A stretch of DNA of 64,000 nt from Capronia americana (GCA_016110215.1 JADWQD010000002.1:2356001-2420000), one strand, 5' to 3'. Numbered from the stretch's first letter, positions 10,696 through 21,385 are shown. The notes: generated from the letters alone by a model not told the origin. Made by a program: numbers and translations.

Positions 10696-12378
10696 TCATT
10701 CCGCCGCAGAATCAAGCCTCCTCCTCTTCGCAAGAGACTCCCACTCGGCTTCAAAGCGGACAAGCGACCATCCCAGACAGTCCTCTATCGACTTTCGCGG
10801 TTGTGGCGGGCGGACACCCAGATCATCCACATCCTCTTCCTTGATCTTCTTCTGCTCTTCAGCATCGAGGAGAGACAACAGCCGTGACTCCTCTTGTCGC
10901 CGGGCTGCTCCGTCCATCCTCTCCAGATACTCGTCCTGCTGGTCTTCAAGGAGTCGTAATCGCTTATGCCGTGGTATGCGTACCTTGGAAGGGCGCTCAA
11001 TTTCAGCAACATCGTCTTCCGTCTCTGTGCCATGCGTGGGGTCTTCATCCGCGTCCTGCTGATGCGAAACCTCGTCCTCCGCCCCTTGCACATCACCTTC
11101 TTGGTCCGTGTTGTCTTCCGAAGTATCTTCACTTTCCATGTCTTCAGAATCATATTCACTCTCCATGTCTTGAGATGAATCGGAAGTCGCTTCGGTCTCT
11201 CGGCTGAACGGCCCCGGTGCCGCTGATACGGATCTGCTCCTGCCTGACTGGGACAGAGATTCTTCTACCTCGTTATAGGGAAGGGCAGCCTTGCTATCAA
11301 CGCCTCTCCTATGCGTATCATCCACAATTCGCAAGCCATTCCTCCGTGCCAGCCCGACCCAGTATGACTCTGCATTTCTCTTAACCCCAAGGACGTCCAA
11401 AGCAGCGGCGACATCTTCGAATTTGACGCTCCCGCTGGGTCGATAGTCCTTGGTTGTGGAAGCACGGAGTCTCGATTGCGCAAGAAAAATGCTCGACTGC
11501 ACTAGTCGGCGCAAGAAGTTGAGAATCAGGTCGTACAAGAGCGTTACGCTATCTAGCGCTATGCTCGGACGCTCACCCTTCTCCGCTATATTCTGCCACG
11601 AGTCCGGGCTGTCGGGGCCTCTGTTCATGAACAAGCGCTCGCTGAGCTCCAGGCATGCTGACAGATGGAAGAGCAAACAGGCTCGTTCAGTGATCGATGG
11701 CCCGTCATCGTCGGATCTCAGGTCATGTCCGTTGGCCGACATCTCAGTGTCGTCCGCTCGCCTGTCGAGTTCGGCAGCCACCTCGTGGTCGATCACCCAC
11801 ATCCCATTAGCTTGTTTCGCTGCCGCAGCGTCGTACTGTTCTTGGAATGCCGATAACGCATCCGCAGCCCGATCAAGGATAGCTTCGCAGTCTGGGCCGA
11901 TTTCAATGGCTGCAGGGATTTCGGCGTGGGCGACATTCTTGGGCTGTGCTTCGAAGCGTTGCCGATCAGTTTCTATCTCTCGTAGATTGTCCAGATACGC
12001 TTTAATCTCGACTGCCGACTTGGAGCCCACCAAACCAGCAAGAGCCGGCAAGTCATGTCGGCCTTTTCGACAAAGAGCGTGGTAGAGTTTTGTCTTTTCA
12101 CCCGGTTGCCACAAAGTCGCACCAAGCTGCGTGGGGGGCAGGTCGCCGTGGAAGTAATCGTCCTCGTCTGCCTCGAAGGTGTCCTTGAAGAGTGCGAGAT
12201 AGTGGTCGTGGTAATGTTTGCGCAGTCGATTCCATTTCCGTTGTGGGAATGAGACTGAAGTAGCATTGTCGGGGCTTGCTGTGGGATTCACCTCTACCAC
12301 ATGTGCGTGTGCATAGTTGTTTTCCTCCGGCGAGCGATCTCGGTCGTCCTGTTCATCCGGGTTGTCGTCGAGATCCAT
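10696..12378 (-). CDS. RRN5: SANT-domain protein, probable RNA polymerase I upstream activating factor subunit Rrn5
   Basis: A 560-aa intronless ORF with ATG at 12378. Residues ~88-135 form a SANT/Myb-like domain (WQPGEKTKLYHALCRKGRHD followed by LAGLVGSKSAVEIKAYLDNL). The third-helix spacing and the 'VEI.AYL' ending resemble Rrn5, the UAF subunit that binds the rDNA upstream element with histones H3 and H4. The middle part (~165-370) is helical, and ~370-480 is strongly acidic, with runs of Glu/Asp/Ser. The C-terminal ~80 residues are charged helices ending KRRRLD. Known: UAF activates rRNA transcription in the nucleolus. Inferred: this gene's membership. A generic SANT chromatin protein is the alternative. 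Confidence 0.7.
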   Translation of the reverse strand: MDLDDNPDEQDDRDRSPEENNYAHAHVVEVNPTASPDNATSVSFPQRKWNRLRKHYHDHYLALFKDTFEADEDDYFHGDLPPTQLGATLWQPGEKTKLYHALCRKGRHDLPALAGLVGSKSAVEIKAYLDNLREIETDRQRFEAQPKNVAHAEIPAAIEIGPDCEAILDRAADALSAFQEQYDAAAAKQANGMWVIDHEVAAELDRRADDTEMSANGHDLRSDDDGPSITERACLLFHLSACLELSERLFMNRGPDSPDSWQNIAEKGERPSIALDSVTLLYDLILNFLRRLVQSSIFLAQSRLRASTTKDYRPSGSVKFEDVAAALDVLGVKRNAESYWVGLARRNGLRIVDDTHRRGVDSKAALPYNEVEESLSQSGRSRSVSAAPGPFSRETEATSDSSQDMESEYDSEDMESEDTSEDNTDQEGDVQGAEDEVSHQQDADEDPTHGTETEDDVAEIERPSKVRIPRHKRLRLLEDQQDEYLERMDGAARRQEESRLLSLLDAEEQKKIKEEDVDDLGVRPPQPRKSIEDCLGWSLVRFEAEWESLAKRRRLDSAAE

Positions 12379-13215
12379 GGCTTATCCTTTCCGTCCAAGA
12401 CATTTGTCGTAGTGGAAATCGGACCCGCAGCTGGAAATTTGGAGCACAGGCCATATCAACCCTGAGATTGCACGGCTGCAAGCATCATCTGCTCTTGAGG
12501 CAAGCTGTGTAGTCTGTCGACGCGAGTCCGGCAGTAAGAGGGCCAGTGCCTCTCGAGCCTGCGTGAAGCGAAGCAGGCAAAAGATCAAGATCGAGTCTTG
12601 GCACGCAAACTCGAGGTGAAGGCGATTAGTCAGCCCCTCTCGCTTGCCTCTACTTTACAAACGAAAGCGTGTCGCACAACGCATTGGTTTCTAAGAATTC
12701 GTCCGTGTTCAACAACTTTATCCCCGCCGCACAGGGCGACGGCATAGTACACTCACCCATGCGCGGAGATCGTACATAATTACGCAGCAGCCCAGATACG
12801 AATGTCGGTTAGCGTGAACAGAGCCTGCACAGCGGTAGGGTGGCCTTATTTGACAGTCTACACGGTAGTCCCACATGTCGGATACACTGAAGCGTGTACC
12901 CGATGATGGACTTACAAACCCTTGGGCGGGATGGGGTACGAGTACATTGACACCGCAGCGCGTTCGGACGGCCCTAAATCCGAGAGACAGACACATGCAA
13001 AGGGCCGCGTAGGCCGATAAGAGAAGGAGATATAAATTGGCACACAGTACTCTCAAGGTAGGGTGGCAGACTGCATTTCAAGCACAGCGACTTCAGTTTG
13101 TACACTCGAGTTTCCCTACCAAGAATTATTCGCAACCCCCTCTTCTCAGCAGCAGCACGAACAGCCAGCCCACGTCGTAGTCCGATCCGCGAGCCTTCAG
13201 ATTTAATCTGACAGA
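12379..13215. promoter_or_regulatory. Divergent intergenic region between the Rrn5-like gene and the SDR gene
   Basis: About 840 bp, presumably carrying both promoters. The last ~90 bp before the SDR ATG are rich in CAG/CAC triplets. No ORF with family character and no RNA gene was seen. Confidence 0.4.
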
Positions 13216-14118
13216 ATGCTCGTCTTCGTCACTGGAGCCAGCGGCTTCATCGGGCGCGCCATGGTCGAAGAACTCCTCGCCCACGGCCACCAGGTCCTCG
13301 GCCTCGCACGCAGCGACGCCAGCGCCGAAATCCTCACGCGCCTCGGCGCCCAAGTCCACCGCGGCAGCCTCAACGACGTAGAGAGCCTGCGCAGCGGCGC
13401 GAAGGCCGCGGACGGGATCATCCACCTGGCCTTCCATCACGACTTCACCGACTATCGCGGCTCTGCCCTGCTCGACCAAGCGGCCATCCGAGCCATGGGA
13501 GACGCCATCGCCGGCACGGGCAAACCCCTCGTCATCGCGTCGGGCACGATGATCGCGCAGCTGGGCAAGTTGGCGCACGAGGACGACGAGCCCGACCGCA
13601 GCACGCCGTTCGCCATCAGGCAGGAGGCCGCGGATCTGGTGACCAAACTGTCGACCGAGACGGGGATTCGGGGCTCGACGGTGCGTCTGCCGCCCACGGT
13701 GCACGGGAAGGGAGATCCTCAATTCATCCCCATGATCGCCGAGGCGGCGCGGAAGATAGGCCACGCCGTGATCATTGGCGACGGCGCCAACGTCTGGCCG
13801 GCGGTCCATCGCCTTGATGCGGTGGCGGTTTTCCGTCTCGCGCTGGAGAAGGGCACGCCCGGGGCCATCTACCATGCTGTTGCCGAGGAGGGCGTTCCGA
13901 TGAAGGACATCATGGCAGTGGTGGGCAGGCGGTTGCAGATCCCCGTCGAGAGCAAGACGGTGGAGGAAGCCACGGCTGACCTTGGTTTCATCGCATTCGC
14001 GCTGGGGGGTGATAATCCCACCTCGAGTGAGAAGACGCAGCGGGAGCTGGGTTGGAATCCCGCTGGCAGTGGTCAACCGGGCTTGCTGGCGGATTTAGAA
14101 GCAAACTACTTCATCTAA
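13216..14118 (+). CDS. NAD(P)-dependent atypical short-chain dehydrogenase/epimerase-like protein
   Basis: A 300-aa intronless gene with ATG at 13216. The N-terminus VFVTGASGFIGRAMVEELLA carries the GxxGxxG dinucleotide-binding loop of a Rossmann fold. Other hallmarks are DGIIHLAFHHDF, VRLPPTVHGKGD, WPAVHRLDAVAVFRLALEKG and YHAVAEEGVPMKDI, and the end of the protein (ELGWNP...GLLADLE) matches a subgroup of atypical SDRs found in bacteria and fungi. The canonical YxxxK active site is replaced by FAIRQEA, normal for that subgroup, so the reaction cannot be inferred. The coding sequence is GC-rich. Its neighbour on the same strand is a VAO-like oxidase starting ~500 bp downstream, so a shared aromatic-compound pathway is possible but unproven. 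Confidence 0.85.
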   Translation: MLVFVTGASGFIGRAMVEELLAHGHQVLGLARSDASAEILTRLGAQVHRGSLNDVESLRSGAKAADGIIHLAFHHDFTDYRGSALLDQAAIRAMGDAIAGTGKPLVIASGTMIAQLGKLAHEDDEPDRSTPFAIRQEAADLVTKLSTETGIRGSTVRLPPTVHGKGDPQFIPMIAEAARKIGHAVIIGDGANVWPAVHRLDAVAVFRLALEKGTPGAIYHAVAEEGVPMKDIMAVVGRRLQIPVESKTVEEATADLGFIAFALGGDNPTSSEKTQRELGWNPAGSGQPGLLADLEANYFI

Positions 14119-14619
14119 ACGTCACATAGGACTTATTGGGTAGCAGCACGCAATCAGATTTCTACTCGGCTCGGGGTCGCTGGATAGACTGTACATGCGC
14201 CAACGCGGGTGCTCAGGAGAAGTGGCAGCAAGAAAAGACGCTGATTTATTATGGTTCATCCCCTGGACCCGTACGTGCCTTAGGTCCAATTTCTTTAGGC
14301 CTGTCGCCCGTGGAGGACCGAAACGATATACTATCTCTGAGGAAGTCTAGAGCGTCAAGAAGAAGGTCGAAAGGTACGTATCCGAAGTCCCACATTGGGG
14401 CAGATGGGGTAAGTTCCCTTAATGTACGGAGAAGAAGGGGGGGCTTCTGGCCTTGCCGTGTGGGGCTAGGCTGGGCCTGCTCTGTACCTCGTACTGTAGA
14501 TGGATCTTTTCCGGATGCATAGCTTAAGTACTCTGAGGTACTGTATATCACAGGGTCATCGATTATCTTTCCCTTCGTCGCTATTTCCCCTCTGATTGTG
14601 ATCTAATACACTCGGGACG
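14119..14619. other. Intergenic region between the SDR and VAO-like genes
   Basis: About 500 bp containing the SDR 3' end and the VAO-like promoter. The only frames present are short and run through both genes' flanks without protein character. Confidence 0.4.
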
Positions 14620-16521
14620 ATGGCATCCAGTAACCTGCCCAAAACGCCTACTCTGCTGGAAAGGCACAGCGGCGTCCCCACACGGCTGGTCGACCAGGCG
14701 AAGAGAGCAAAAGGCCTGCTCTTCTCAAGGCGGACAACGGAAGATCGAGCCCCTTCGAGCACTCCTCGTCGGGTACAGCTGCCTCCGGACACGACGCAGG
14801 AGAAGTTCGATGAGGCCATTGCGCAGTTAAGGGCCGTCGTCGGCGATCAATATGTGCAGGTCAATGATGGAGCGCTGATCGATGGATGGTACATGGAGCA
14901 TCCGTGAGTCTCTTCACTTTTGCGTTTGCTTTCATTTCCCGTGAATAGCGTACCTTCGCGTCTTGCCTCTTTGCTAATACGTTCTTCCAGCAACACCCAC
15001 GACAGCAATCATGTCGCCAACCAGGACGCTTTGGTCGCCAGCGCGGTGGTCTACCCGTCGACAACGGAGGAAGTCCAGGCCATCGTGCGGTGGGCCAACC
15101 AGTCGTTGATTCCGCTGCATCCCATATCCATGGGGAGGAATCTGGGCTACGGGGGCGCCGCACCCCGCGTCTCCGGCTCCGTCGTGGTCGATCTGGGAAG
15201 GCGGATGAACAAAATCCTCAAGATCGACGGCGAGAACTGCTCCTGCCTGCTCGAGCCCGGTGTGTCGTATTTTGCACTCTACGAAGCCGTGCAGAAGAGC
15301 GGGCTCGACCTGTGGATCGATTGTCCCGATCTGGGCGGCGGAAGCGTCATGGGCAATGCACTGGACCGGGGCGTCGGCTACACACCGTACGGAGACCACT
15401 TCGGTATGCATTGCGGCATGGAGGTGGTCCTCCCGGACGGCACGCTGCTCCGTACCGGTATGGGCGCCCTGCCTGGCGAGAATGACACCGACAACTTGAC
15501 GTGGCAATCGTTTCAGAACGCATACGGCCCTGCCATTGACGGGATTTTCAGCCAGTCCAACTACGGCATTGTGACCAAGATGGGATTCTGGCTCATGCCG
15601 GCCACCGACAACCAATCTTATCTGGTGACTTTCCCCCGCGAAGAGGACTTTGAGCAGATTGTCGACCTGATCCGACCGTTGGCCGCGAGCCGCGTGTTCG
15701 GAAACGTCCCCCAACTACGACATGTCGTGCAGGAACTCGCCGTCACGGGCAAGCCGAGAAGCCATTTCTGGCCAGAGGGCAGCGACAGGGGAGGACGGTT
15801 GCCGCGCTCCGTCATCGCCCGCGAAGCCGCAAAGATGCCCCTCGGCGACGTGAGTTGGATCTTCTATGGCTGCCAGTACGGGGACGCCAAAACGATCGAG
15901 TCGCAACTTGATCTCATCAAGTCCACGTTTGCGAAGATCAAGGGTTCTAAATTCTACTTGCCCTCCGACCTCCCGCCCGACCATTACATCCACGACCGAG
16001 CCAAGGTCAACAAGGGCGAGCCCGTGCTGAAAGAGCTGGATTGGCTGAACTGGCTGCCGAACGCAGGACACATCGCCTGCAGCCCCATTCTGCCGACAAC
16101 CGGCAAACACGCCCGGGTGATGATGGACATCGCCGAGAAGCTGTACGCCAAATGGAGGTTCGATTCTTTCAGCACCATCTGCGTTGCTGGCCGGGAGATG
16201 CACTTCATCGCCGAAATTGTGTTCGACCGCGAAGACCCGGACAGCAAGCGCCGCGCCGCATGTCTGATGCGGGAACTGATCGCTGAAGGGGCCAGGAAGG
16301 GCTACGGCGAGTACAGGACGCACTTGCTGTATATGGATCAGGTCGCCGGTACGTACAAATGGGGTAACGGTGCTCTGGGCCGCTTCAATGAGACCATCAA
16401 GGACGCATTGGACCCTAATGGCATCTTGAGCCCCGGGAGGAACGGCATCTGGGGCAAGCGGTGGAGGGACAAGGGTTGGAAGAGCGGAGAGGTTGGAATG
16501 CCTCGGGAGGTGAAGTTGTAG
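14620..16521 (+). CDS. Vanillyl-alcohol-oxidase-like FAD enzyme (VAO/4-cresol oxidising family)
   Basis: There are two exons: 14620-14903 and 14991-16521. The 87-nt intron has donor GTGAGT, branch GCTAATAC and acceptor TTCCAG; the join gives His-Pro-Asn-Thr-His. The product is 604 aa. The family oxidises para-substituted phenols such as vanillyl alcohol or 4-alkylphenols through a quinone methide, using covalent FAD. Visible features are the FAD loop SMGRNLGYGGAAP (~residues 138-150), IDCPDLGGGSVMGNALDRGV (~202-221), GYTPYGDHF, WLPNAGHIACSP (~450-461, whose His aligns with the flavin-linked His) and GEYRTH (~533-538, matching the Tyr-Arg pair binding the phenolate). The final DPNGILSPGRNGIW is also typical. 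Length slightly exceeds the ~560 aa of Penicillium VAO, mainly at the N-terminus. Confidence 0.92.
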
Positions 16522-16927
16522 ACGCGCTGTACAGGGGCACTTAGGTGACGGGAGCAACACGGCCGTTTGATAGAAGTAGACAGCCTCGAGCATCAAGCCA
16601 AGCATCAAGCACGAGAACAAGTACGAGTTCTGGAAGGAGTACCTTTACTAGATGCTGCTACACTCCTCGGTGCACTCCGATTGGGCGGCGTGGAGGGCCC
16701 GCTTACATAAGCTGCATCTTCCATGGATCCACGTGACCACAAAAAGCGTAACGATGTTGCTGTGATATTGTGGACAAACATCCAAGTTATATGAGGTCAC
16801 ACATGTGCATATCATCCCTTAGTCCGTAGCTCTTTCGAGCCGGGCCAACATTTGAGGGAATTCCCAGTACCTCCCACCACTCCCCAGAAATCGACTGAAC
16901 CAAAATCATCACTCAAGCCACCAAACC
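16522..16927. promoter_or_regulatory. Intergenic region, VAO-like 3' side to EAF7 5' side
   Basis: About 400 bp with no ORF of interest. A plausible TATA-like stretch is not obvious. It serves as the EAF7 promoter and leader. Confidence 0.4.
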
Positions 16928-17974
16928 ATGGCTTCCACGACCTCGACCCTGGAAACCCAAACCCACCACCCGCGCCCAACAACAACAACAACACCCCCGG
17001 ACGACACGCACTTGTGGACCGCCGCGCAAGAATCAGCCCTGCTGCAAGCCATCACGCGCTGGAAACCCGTCGGCATGCACAAACACTTCCGCATGATCGC
17101 GATCCGCGACCACCTGCTCAGCACGGGCCGCATCGCCCCGGAAGACAGACACACCTCGGCCGCGGGGATCTGGCGCAAACTCCACACGCTGTATGACCTG
17201 GACGGCCTGGACGAGAGGGAAGACGGTATCATCAATCTCGACGCGGCGGGGACCAGCGCCAGCACCAGCACCGCGACCACGTCCTCTAGCTCCATCTCCG
17301 CCACTTCCAAGGCCGGCGAGACGGACGAGTACTGGCGCGAGTTCGAGCTGCCGCGGGACGACTTTGAGGAACTGATGTGGCAGAAACGATTCGCGCCGGA
17401 GGGAGGCAGCAGCGGCGGCGGCGGCGAGAGCGCGGCGGGGAGTTCGCGGCCGCAGAGCCCCGCCGTCACTGTCACCGGGACGGCGACGAGGAGAGAGAGC
17501 ACCGTTGCGGACACGGATGAGCCGCGGAGTTCGCCGGTTAGTGTCTCCGGCGGACCAGGAGGAGGAGGAGGGGGAACGGGTTCGGGGAGAGGGAGGGGCC
17601 GAGGAGGGCGAGGCGGCGGCGGCGGGGGCGGGGGCAGGTTGTCGAGATTGCAGAATGAAGTCACGGAGGGTGAAGGTCGGAGGGGGAGTAGTAGGAGGAC
17701 GAGCAAGGCGCCGAGTGTTGTGGCTGAGCAGCAGCAGCCCCAGCCGGAGGATGAGGTCATGGAAGATGTTGGCGATGAAGCCGAGGCGGAAGCAGAAGCA
17801 GAGGCAGAAGCAGAGGAAGACGAAAGCGGTGTTGCCGAGGGAGAAGAGAGTGAGGATCAGGAGGTGGAGCAAGAGGTGGAAGACGAAGAGGAAACGGAAA
17901 CCAAGCGAGGTGTTGCGGTGAAGCGGGGGCGCGGTGGACGGAGAGGCAGAGGGAGACGTGGACGGCGGAGATGA
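16928..17974 (+). CDS. EAF7: Chromatin modification-related protein Eaf7 (NuA4 histone acetyltransferase subunit)
   Basis: A 348-aa intronless ORF with ATG at 16928 in CACC-like context. Residues ~28-100 form the Eaf7/MRGBP core: LWTAAQESALLQAITRWKPV, GMHKHFRMIAIRDHL and IWRKLHTLYDLDGLDEREDG. A second conserved patch, EFELPRDDFEELMWQKRF, is at ~136-153. The remainder is disordered: a Gly/Arg-rich stretch (~205-240), then a Glu/Ala acidic repeat and a basic C-terminus GRRGRGRRGRRR. In yeast Eaf7 joins Eaf3 and Eaf5 in a NuA4 submodule that also acts alone in transcription elongation. Very GC-rich repeats make long frames on the opposite strand, which are shadows. Confidence 0.9.
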   Translation: MASTTSTLETQTHHPRPTTTTTPPDDTHLWTAAQESALLQAITRWKPVGMHKHFRMIAIRDHLLSTGRIAPEDRHTSAAGIWRKLHTLYDLDGLDEREDGIINLDAAGTSASTSTATTSSSSISATSKAGETDEYWREFELPRDDFEELMWQKRFAPEGGSSGGGGESAAGSSRPQSPAVTVTGTATRRESTVADTDEPRSSPVSVSGGPGGGGGGTGSGRGRGRGGRGGGGGGGGRLSRLQNEVTEGEGRRGSSRRTSKAPSVVAEQQQPQPEDEVMEDVGDEAEAEAEAEAEAEEDESGVAEGEESEDQEVEQEVEDEEETETKRGVAVKRGRGGRRGRGRRGRRR

Positions 17975-18271
17975 GGTCGCCTGTATCGTGACGATGAACT
18001 CACTCCGTCGACAGCGGGACAGTCAATATGGGCATTGTCAGAGTGTGCGATACAGCGTGGGCCGCCCAGTCTGCTCTATCTACACTGGGTACTCCGTACT
18101 ATTGCTCTACATGCCCACCACTCCAGGCGCCTTGCGGTATTTTGTACAGTCACAGTGATTACAATTGCCATTGCCATTGCCACCGACCCTTCGCTTTTTC
18201 GCGGCATATCTTACTCTCCTCTTTGCGCTGGCGTGAGCTTCGTTATCCCTGCGACCCGAATCTGAAAAAAA

Positions 18272-21200
18272 CTACGCTGCTGCACTGCTTTGCTGTCTGC
18301 CTTTCTCCTTGTCACTGCTTCTCGGTTTCTTAAAACAGCCAAAACTATTCCTGCTGCCTTCTCGCAACTTCTTCAATACAATCCTCATGTCCCCCAACTC
18401 CTGCTGCAACCGCGTTCGTGCTTCGTTGGTGGTTCTCTTGTCCAGCTCCGTGTAGATCTGCCCTTGAATCTCTCCCGCTTTGGGGGTGGCGTATTGGGTC
18501 ATGGTTTGTGCGATGAACTCGGTGTCAAGTGTGGCTTGCATCAATGCTGGCAAGGTGTAGGTGTTTGGTTTGCGCTCCTTGAACCCGTCAAGGAGGGCTT
18601 GAGAGACGTTTTCGAGCAGGTACGATAGAATCTCGCCTAGCAATGGACTGCTGTAACCTGTGCTTGAGACCGTCGTGGACACCTCGCTGTGCACCCTGAC
18701 CAGCTGCATCAGGGCCGCATAAACGTATGGCTTCACTTGATCTGGTTTCGAGGTGTTGGGCACCCATGTTGTAGAATTGATGCCGTCTTTGATGATCTTC
18801 GTCAATCTGGCAACTATAGGCCGAGTGTATGCAAGGAACAACTTGGTGTCGATCTGGCCAAACACGTCTTTTATCGATTTTGACTCGTCTGCAAGTTTGA
18901 CGGAGAATGACGATTCGAACAACTGAATGAGGGAAGGCACCTGCTCGTTGCGCAGGGCTTTGGTGTTGGACATGGTCAGGAGCAAGCGCATGCTCCGGCT
19001 TGACGCATTGATCGCGTCCTGTACCAGAATCTCGCCCGAGGCCGTGCCGATGTTCACAGAGTTCAGTCCAGCTGATAGCACCCATTCATCGTCGTCGGCT
19101 TGATCCGGCACCTCGGTGTTGTCAAGCATTCCACTGACTGCTTTGTAAACCGTGCTGACGAACTGCGTTCGCATCATCTGCAGGAGCTTCGATGGTGGCG
19201 GAGTGATGACCTCACGAGCACCTGGCTTGGTGGTCGTGTCCGAGAAGTACAGCACTTGCTGCAAGCCCTGCAACACCTTCCTTTCAAATGCTTCGAAGTA
19301 GATTGGCATACGAGTCTGGTCGCGTTTCTCGGGCGCCCGGATCCAGTCTTCCATGGACTTGCAGCTTTCAGCATCCTTGCTCCAAGCTTCACAAACAGCT
19401 CGCATAGAGCGCTCGCGAGCTCCGGCAGCCATCGCCTTGATCTTCTCGTACATGGCGGTGTTATTGCTAACCGGGCCTAGAGCCACCATCTCATTAGCAG
19501 AGATCGCGACGAGAGCGAGGATCTTCTGAAGATATTGCACAGCACTCAGCGCGTTAGAGTGAGGAGGCCAGAATGCAAAGTCTTCCCAAGACTCGCCCTT
19601 CTTTGCTGCCGCAGGTACGTCGTTGGGGTCAAGCCTGCCAATGCGGCCGTCTGTAGGCGAAAACGCGGACGCCGGATGAGGTGTGGTTGGTGTCCCGGCA
19701 GAGCCAGGCACGGGAGAGAAGAGAGACGATATATCTTCAGCGGGTGGATCGGCGAACAGTGAGAAGACAGCATCTCGCAGCTGTCCAACCAATTCAAGAG
19801 CACCATTTCGAAGTCCACTGATATCGTCCTGGGACAATTGATGGTGCTTGGCACTTTCGCCTTCATAGCCGGTGGGCAGTGACTTCTGTTTCGTGCCATC
19901 AATAAACGATTGTGCTGTCTCCCAAAAATCAACGACCTCACCCAGTAGTCCGCTTGACATGGACAGCAGCTTTGTGATGTAAGTCAAAATGCAGTTCCAG
20001 AAATCGACGACATCTTCAGTGTCGAGAGCTTCTGGACGCTCCTTGGAAGCCTGGCGCAAAAACGCTGCAATAGTTTGAGACGATGGACGTTCTGCGAGTG
20101 CCAGACGACGGCGCAAGATCTCGATCTCGATCTTCGATCTCTCGACAATCGCGGCGATCTTGTTCTTCAAGTAATCGTATTTGCTGAGGAGGTAGACCCA
20201 GATAGGACTATCATCCACACCCAGGTGTAAAAGGACACTGATGAGTTCCATGTGTTCGTCTGTCTGAGAATCGCCAGGTAAAGGCAAAGCTGCTGCGGGC
20301 GTGGAAAGCCTTCGCCAGACATCTTTCTTGAACGTCTTGATCTGCTCGTCAACCTTAGTCCACATCTTGCCAATGACAATGACCCAATAAGTCTCTTCCT
20401 TGGTGAATTTGCGGCCAGCTTGCTTCGTCCTCTCGGCCGTGGCTTGCACCTCCGCCCTATACCGGCGAGCAGCGTTGTAGTGCTCGCGAACCTTGTCGTA
20501 GTCTCTCTGATTGATGGCATTCTCGAGTCTGTTGGCCAGCACCCAGACTTCTCGGTCTTTCTCGACGGCACCTAAGATAATTTTGAGGTTTTCCTCACGT
20601 TTCTTCCCGCCCAATGCTGGTCCCCAGGCATCCTCGGCTTTCTGAGACACTTCCGAAAGAGAGGATTTGACGCCTTTTACACCGTAGTCTGTTTCCTTCC
20701 GGAGAGCATTCTTGCTAGGCGGTTGCGACTGTGCCGCTCCAGTAGCACTACCGGTGCTGATGTTGCGGAAATGAATGCCGCTAATCCGTCGGGAGTGGCG
20801 GTTCGAATGCGACGGTGAAGGGGGGACGTTGGCATGGGAATCGGCGCCCGGGCCTCGCATCTCGGTGTAGACACTGTCAATAGTGGCCTTCGCGCGGACA
20901 AAGCGCTCGAAGTTTGACTCCACCAAATTCTTCAAGGGCGCGGATTGCTGGTCTATGGATTTGGCAAGGTAGTTGGCACCCGCAAGGAGGTCACTTGCAG
21001 TGTCTTGATCGTGCGTTGTGGCCAGAAAGGCCTCCGGGGCAAACGTGGTCGACGACAACATAAACTTGTTCTTGAGCCGGATATCCGCCTCGACCGGAAG
21101 ACCACGTTGCCGCAAGTTGGTGACGACACTCCCGGGAGCACCCAGCGGGTCTGGCTCGTCCTTCTGGACTAAATTCGCCCGGCCATCACCGGTCTTCTGG

Positions 21201-21385
21201 GAGCCAGGCAGGAGACTCTTCCTCTCGCTGGCGGTCCTTTCCAGCGCGCTGTACCGGGACCTCGAGCGCCTGACGCCGGCCGCGGTGTCCTCATCGTCAT
21301 CGCTGTCGAGTTCTTTCGGCCACTCTGTGGGATATGGGCTGGGGATATTGAAGTGGGTGAGGACGTCTCGATCCTGGGCGGCCAT
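18272..21385 (-). CDS. SEC5: Exocyst complex component Sec5
   Basis: A 1037-aa intronless ORF. I took the ATG at 21385 (CACCATGG); a TTG nine bases upstream is not a credible start. Sec5 is an exocyst subunit that tethers secretory vesicles to the plasma membrane at growing tips. The N-terminal region has a Rossmann-free low-complexity lead, DPLGAPGSVVTNLRQRGLPV, then ADIRLKNKFMLSSTTFAPEA and FLATTHDQDTASDLLAGANY, followed by helices of the Sec5 coiled-coil bundle (SIDQQSAPLKNLVESNFERF, FVRAKATIDSVYTEM). The remaining helical-rod part includes DKVREHYNAARRYRAEVQ. The C-terminus ends FKKPRSSDKEKG. It shares a ~360-bp divergent promoter region with IDH2. Confidence 0.93.
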   Translation of the reverse strand: MAAQDRDVLTHFNIPSPYPTEWPKELDSDDDEDTAAGVRRSRSRYSALERTASERKSLLPGSQKTGDGRANLVQKDEPDPLGAPGSVVTNLRQRGLPVEADIRLKNKFMLSSTTFAPEAFLATTHDQDTASDLLAGANYLAKSIDQQSAPLKNLVESNFERFVRAKATIDSVYTEMRGPGADSHANVPPSPSHSNRHSRRISGIHFRNISTGSATGAAQSQPPSKNALRKETDYGVKGVKSSLSEVSQKAEDAWGPALGGKKREENLKIILGAVEKDREVWVLANRLENAINQRDYDKVREHYNAARRYRAEVQATAERTKQAGRKFTKEETYWVIVIGKMWTKVDEQIKTFKKDVWRRLSTPAAALPLPGDSQTDEHMELISVLLHLGVDDSPIWVYLLSKYDYLKNKIAAIVERSKIEIEILRRRLALAERPSSQTIAAFLRQASKERPEALDTEDVVDFWNCILTYITKLLSMSSGLLGEVVDFWETAQSFIDGTKQKSLPTGYEGESAKHHQLSQDDISGLRNGALELVGQLRDAVFSLFADPPAEDISSLFSPVPGSAGTPTTPHPASAFSPTDGRIGRLDPNDVPAAAKKGESWEDFAFWPPHSNALSAVQYLQKILALVAISANEMVALGPVSNNTAMYEKIKAMAAGARERSMRAVCEAWSKDAESCKSMEDWIRAPEKRDQTRMPIYFEAFERKVLQGLQQVLYFSDTTTKPGAREVITPPPSKLLQMMRTQFVSTVYKAVSGMLDNTEVPDQADDDEWVLSAGLNSVNIGTASGEILVQDAINASSRSMRLLLTMSNTKALRNEQVPSLIQLFESSFSVKLADESKSIKDVFGQIDTKLFLAYTRPIVARLTKIIKDGINSTTWVPNTSKPDQVKPYVYAALMQLVRVHSEVSTTVSSTGYSSPLLGEILSYLLENVSQALLDGFKERKPNTYTLPALMQATLDTEFIAQTMTQYATPKAGEIQGQIYTELDKRTTNEARTRLQQELGDMRIVLKKLREGSRNSFGCFKKPRSSDKEKGRQQSSAAA

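Noticed and set aside
13126..14076. 316-codon minus frame overlapping the SDR gene
   Set aside because: It is the mirror of a GC-rich, strongly biased SDR coding sequence whose plus-strand product has full family motifs; the reverse product is Arg/Asp/His-rich nonsense.
15715..16620. 301-codon and 246-codon minus frames inside the VAO-like gene
   Set aside because: They overlap a well-supported flavoenzyme in antisense; no domain or start context supports them.
16909..17872. Minus frames of 283 and 279 codons across EAF7
   Set aside because: They arise from GC-rich Gly/Arg repeats read in reverse, giving poly-Pro/Leu; EAF7 motifs lie on the plus strand.
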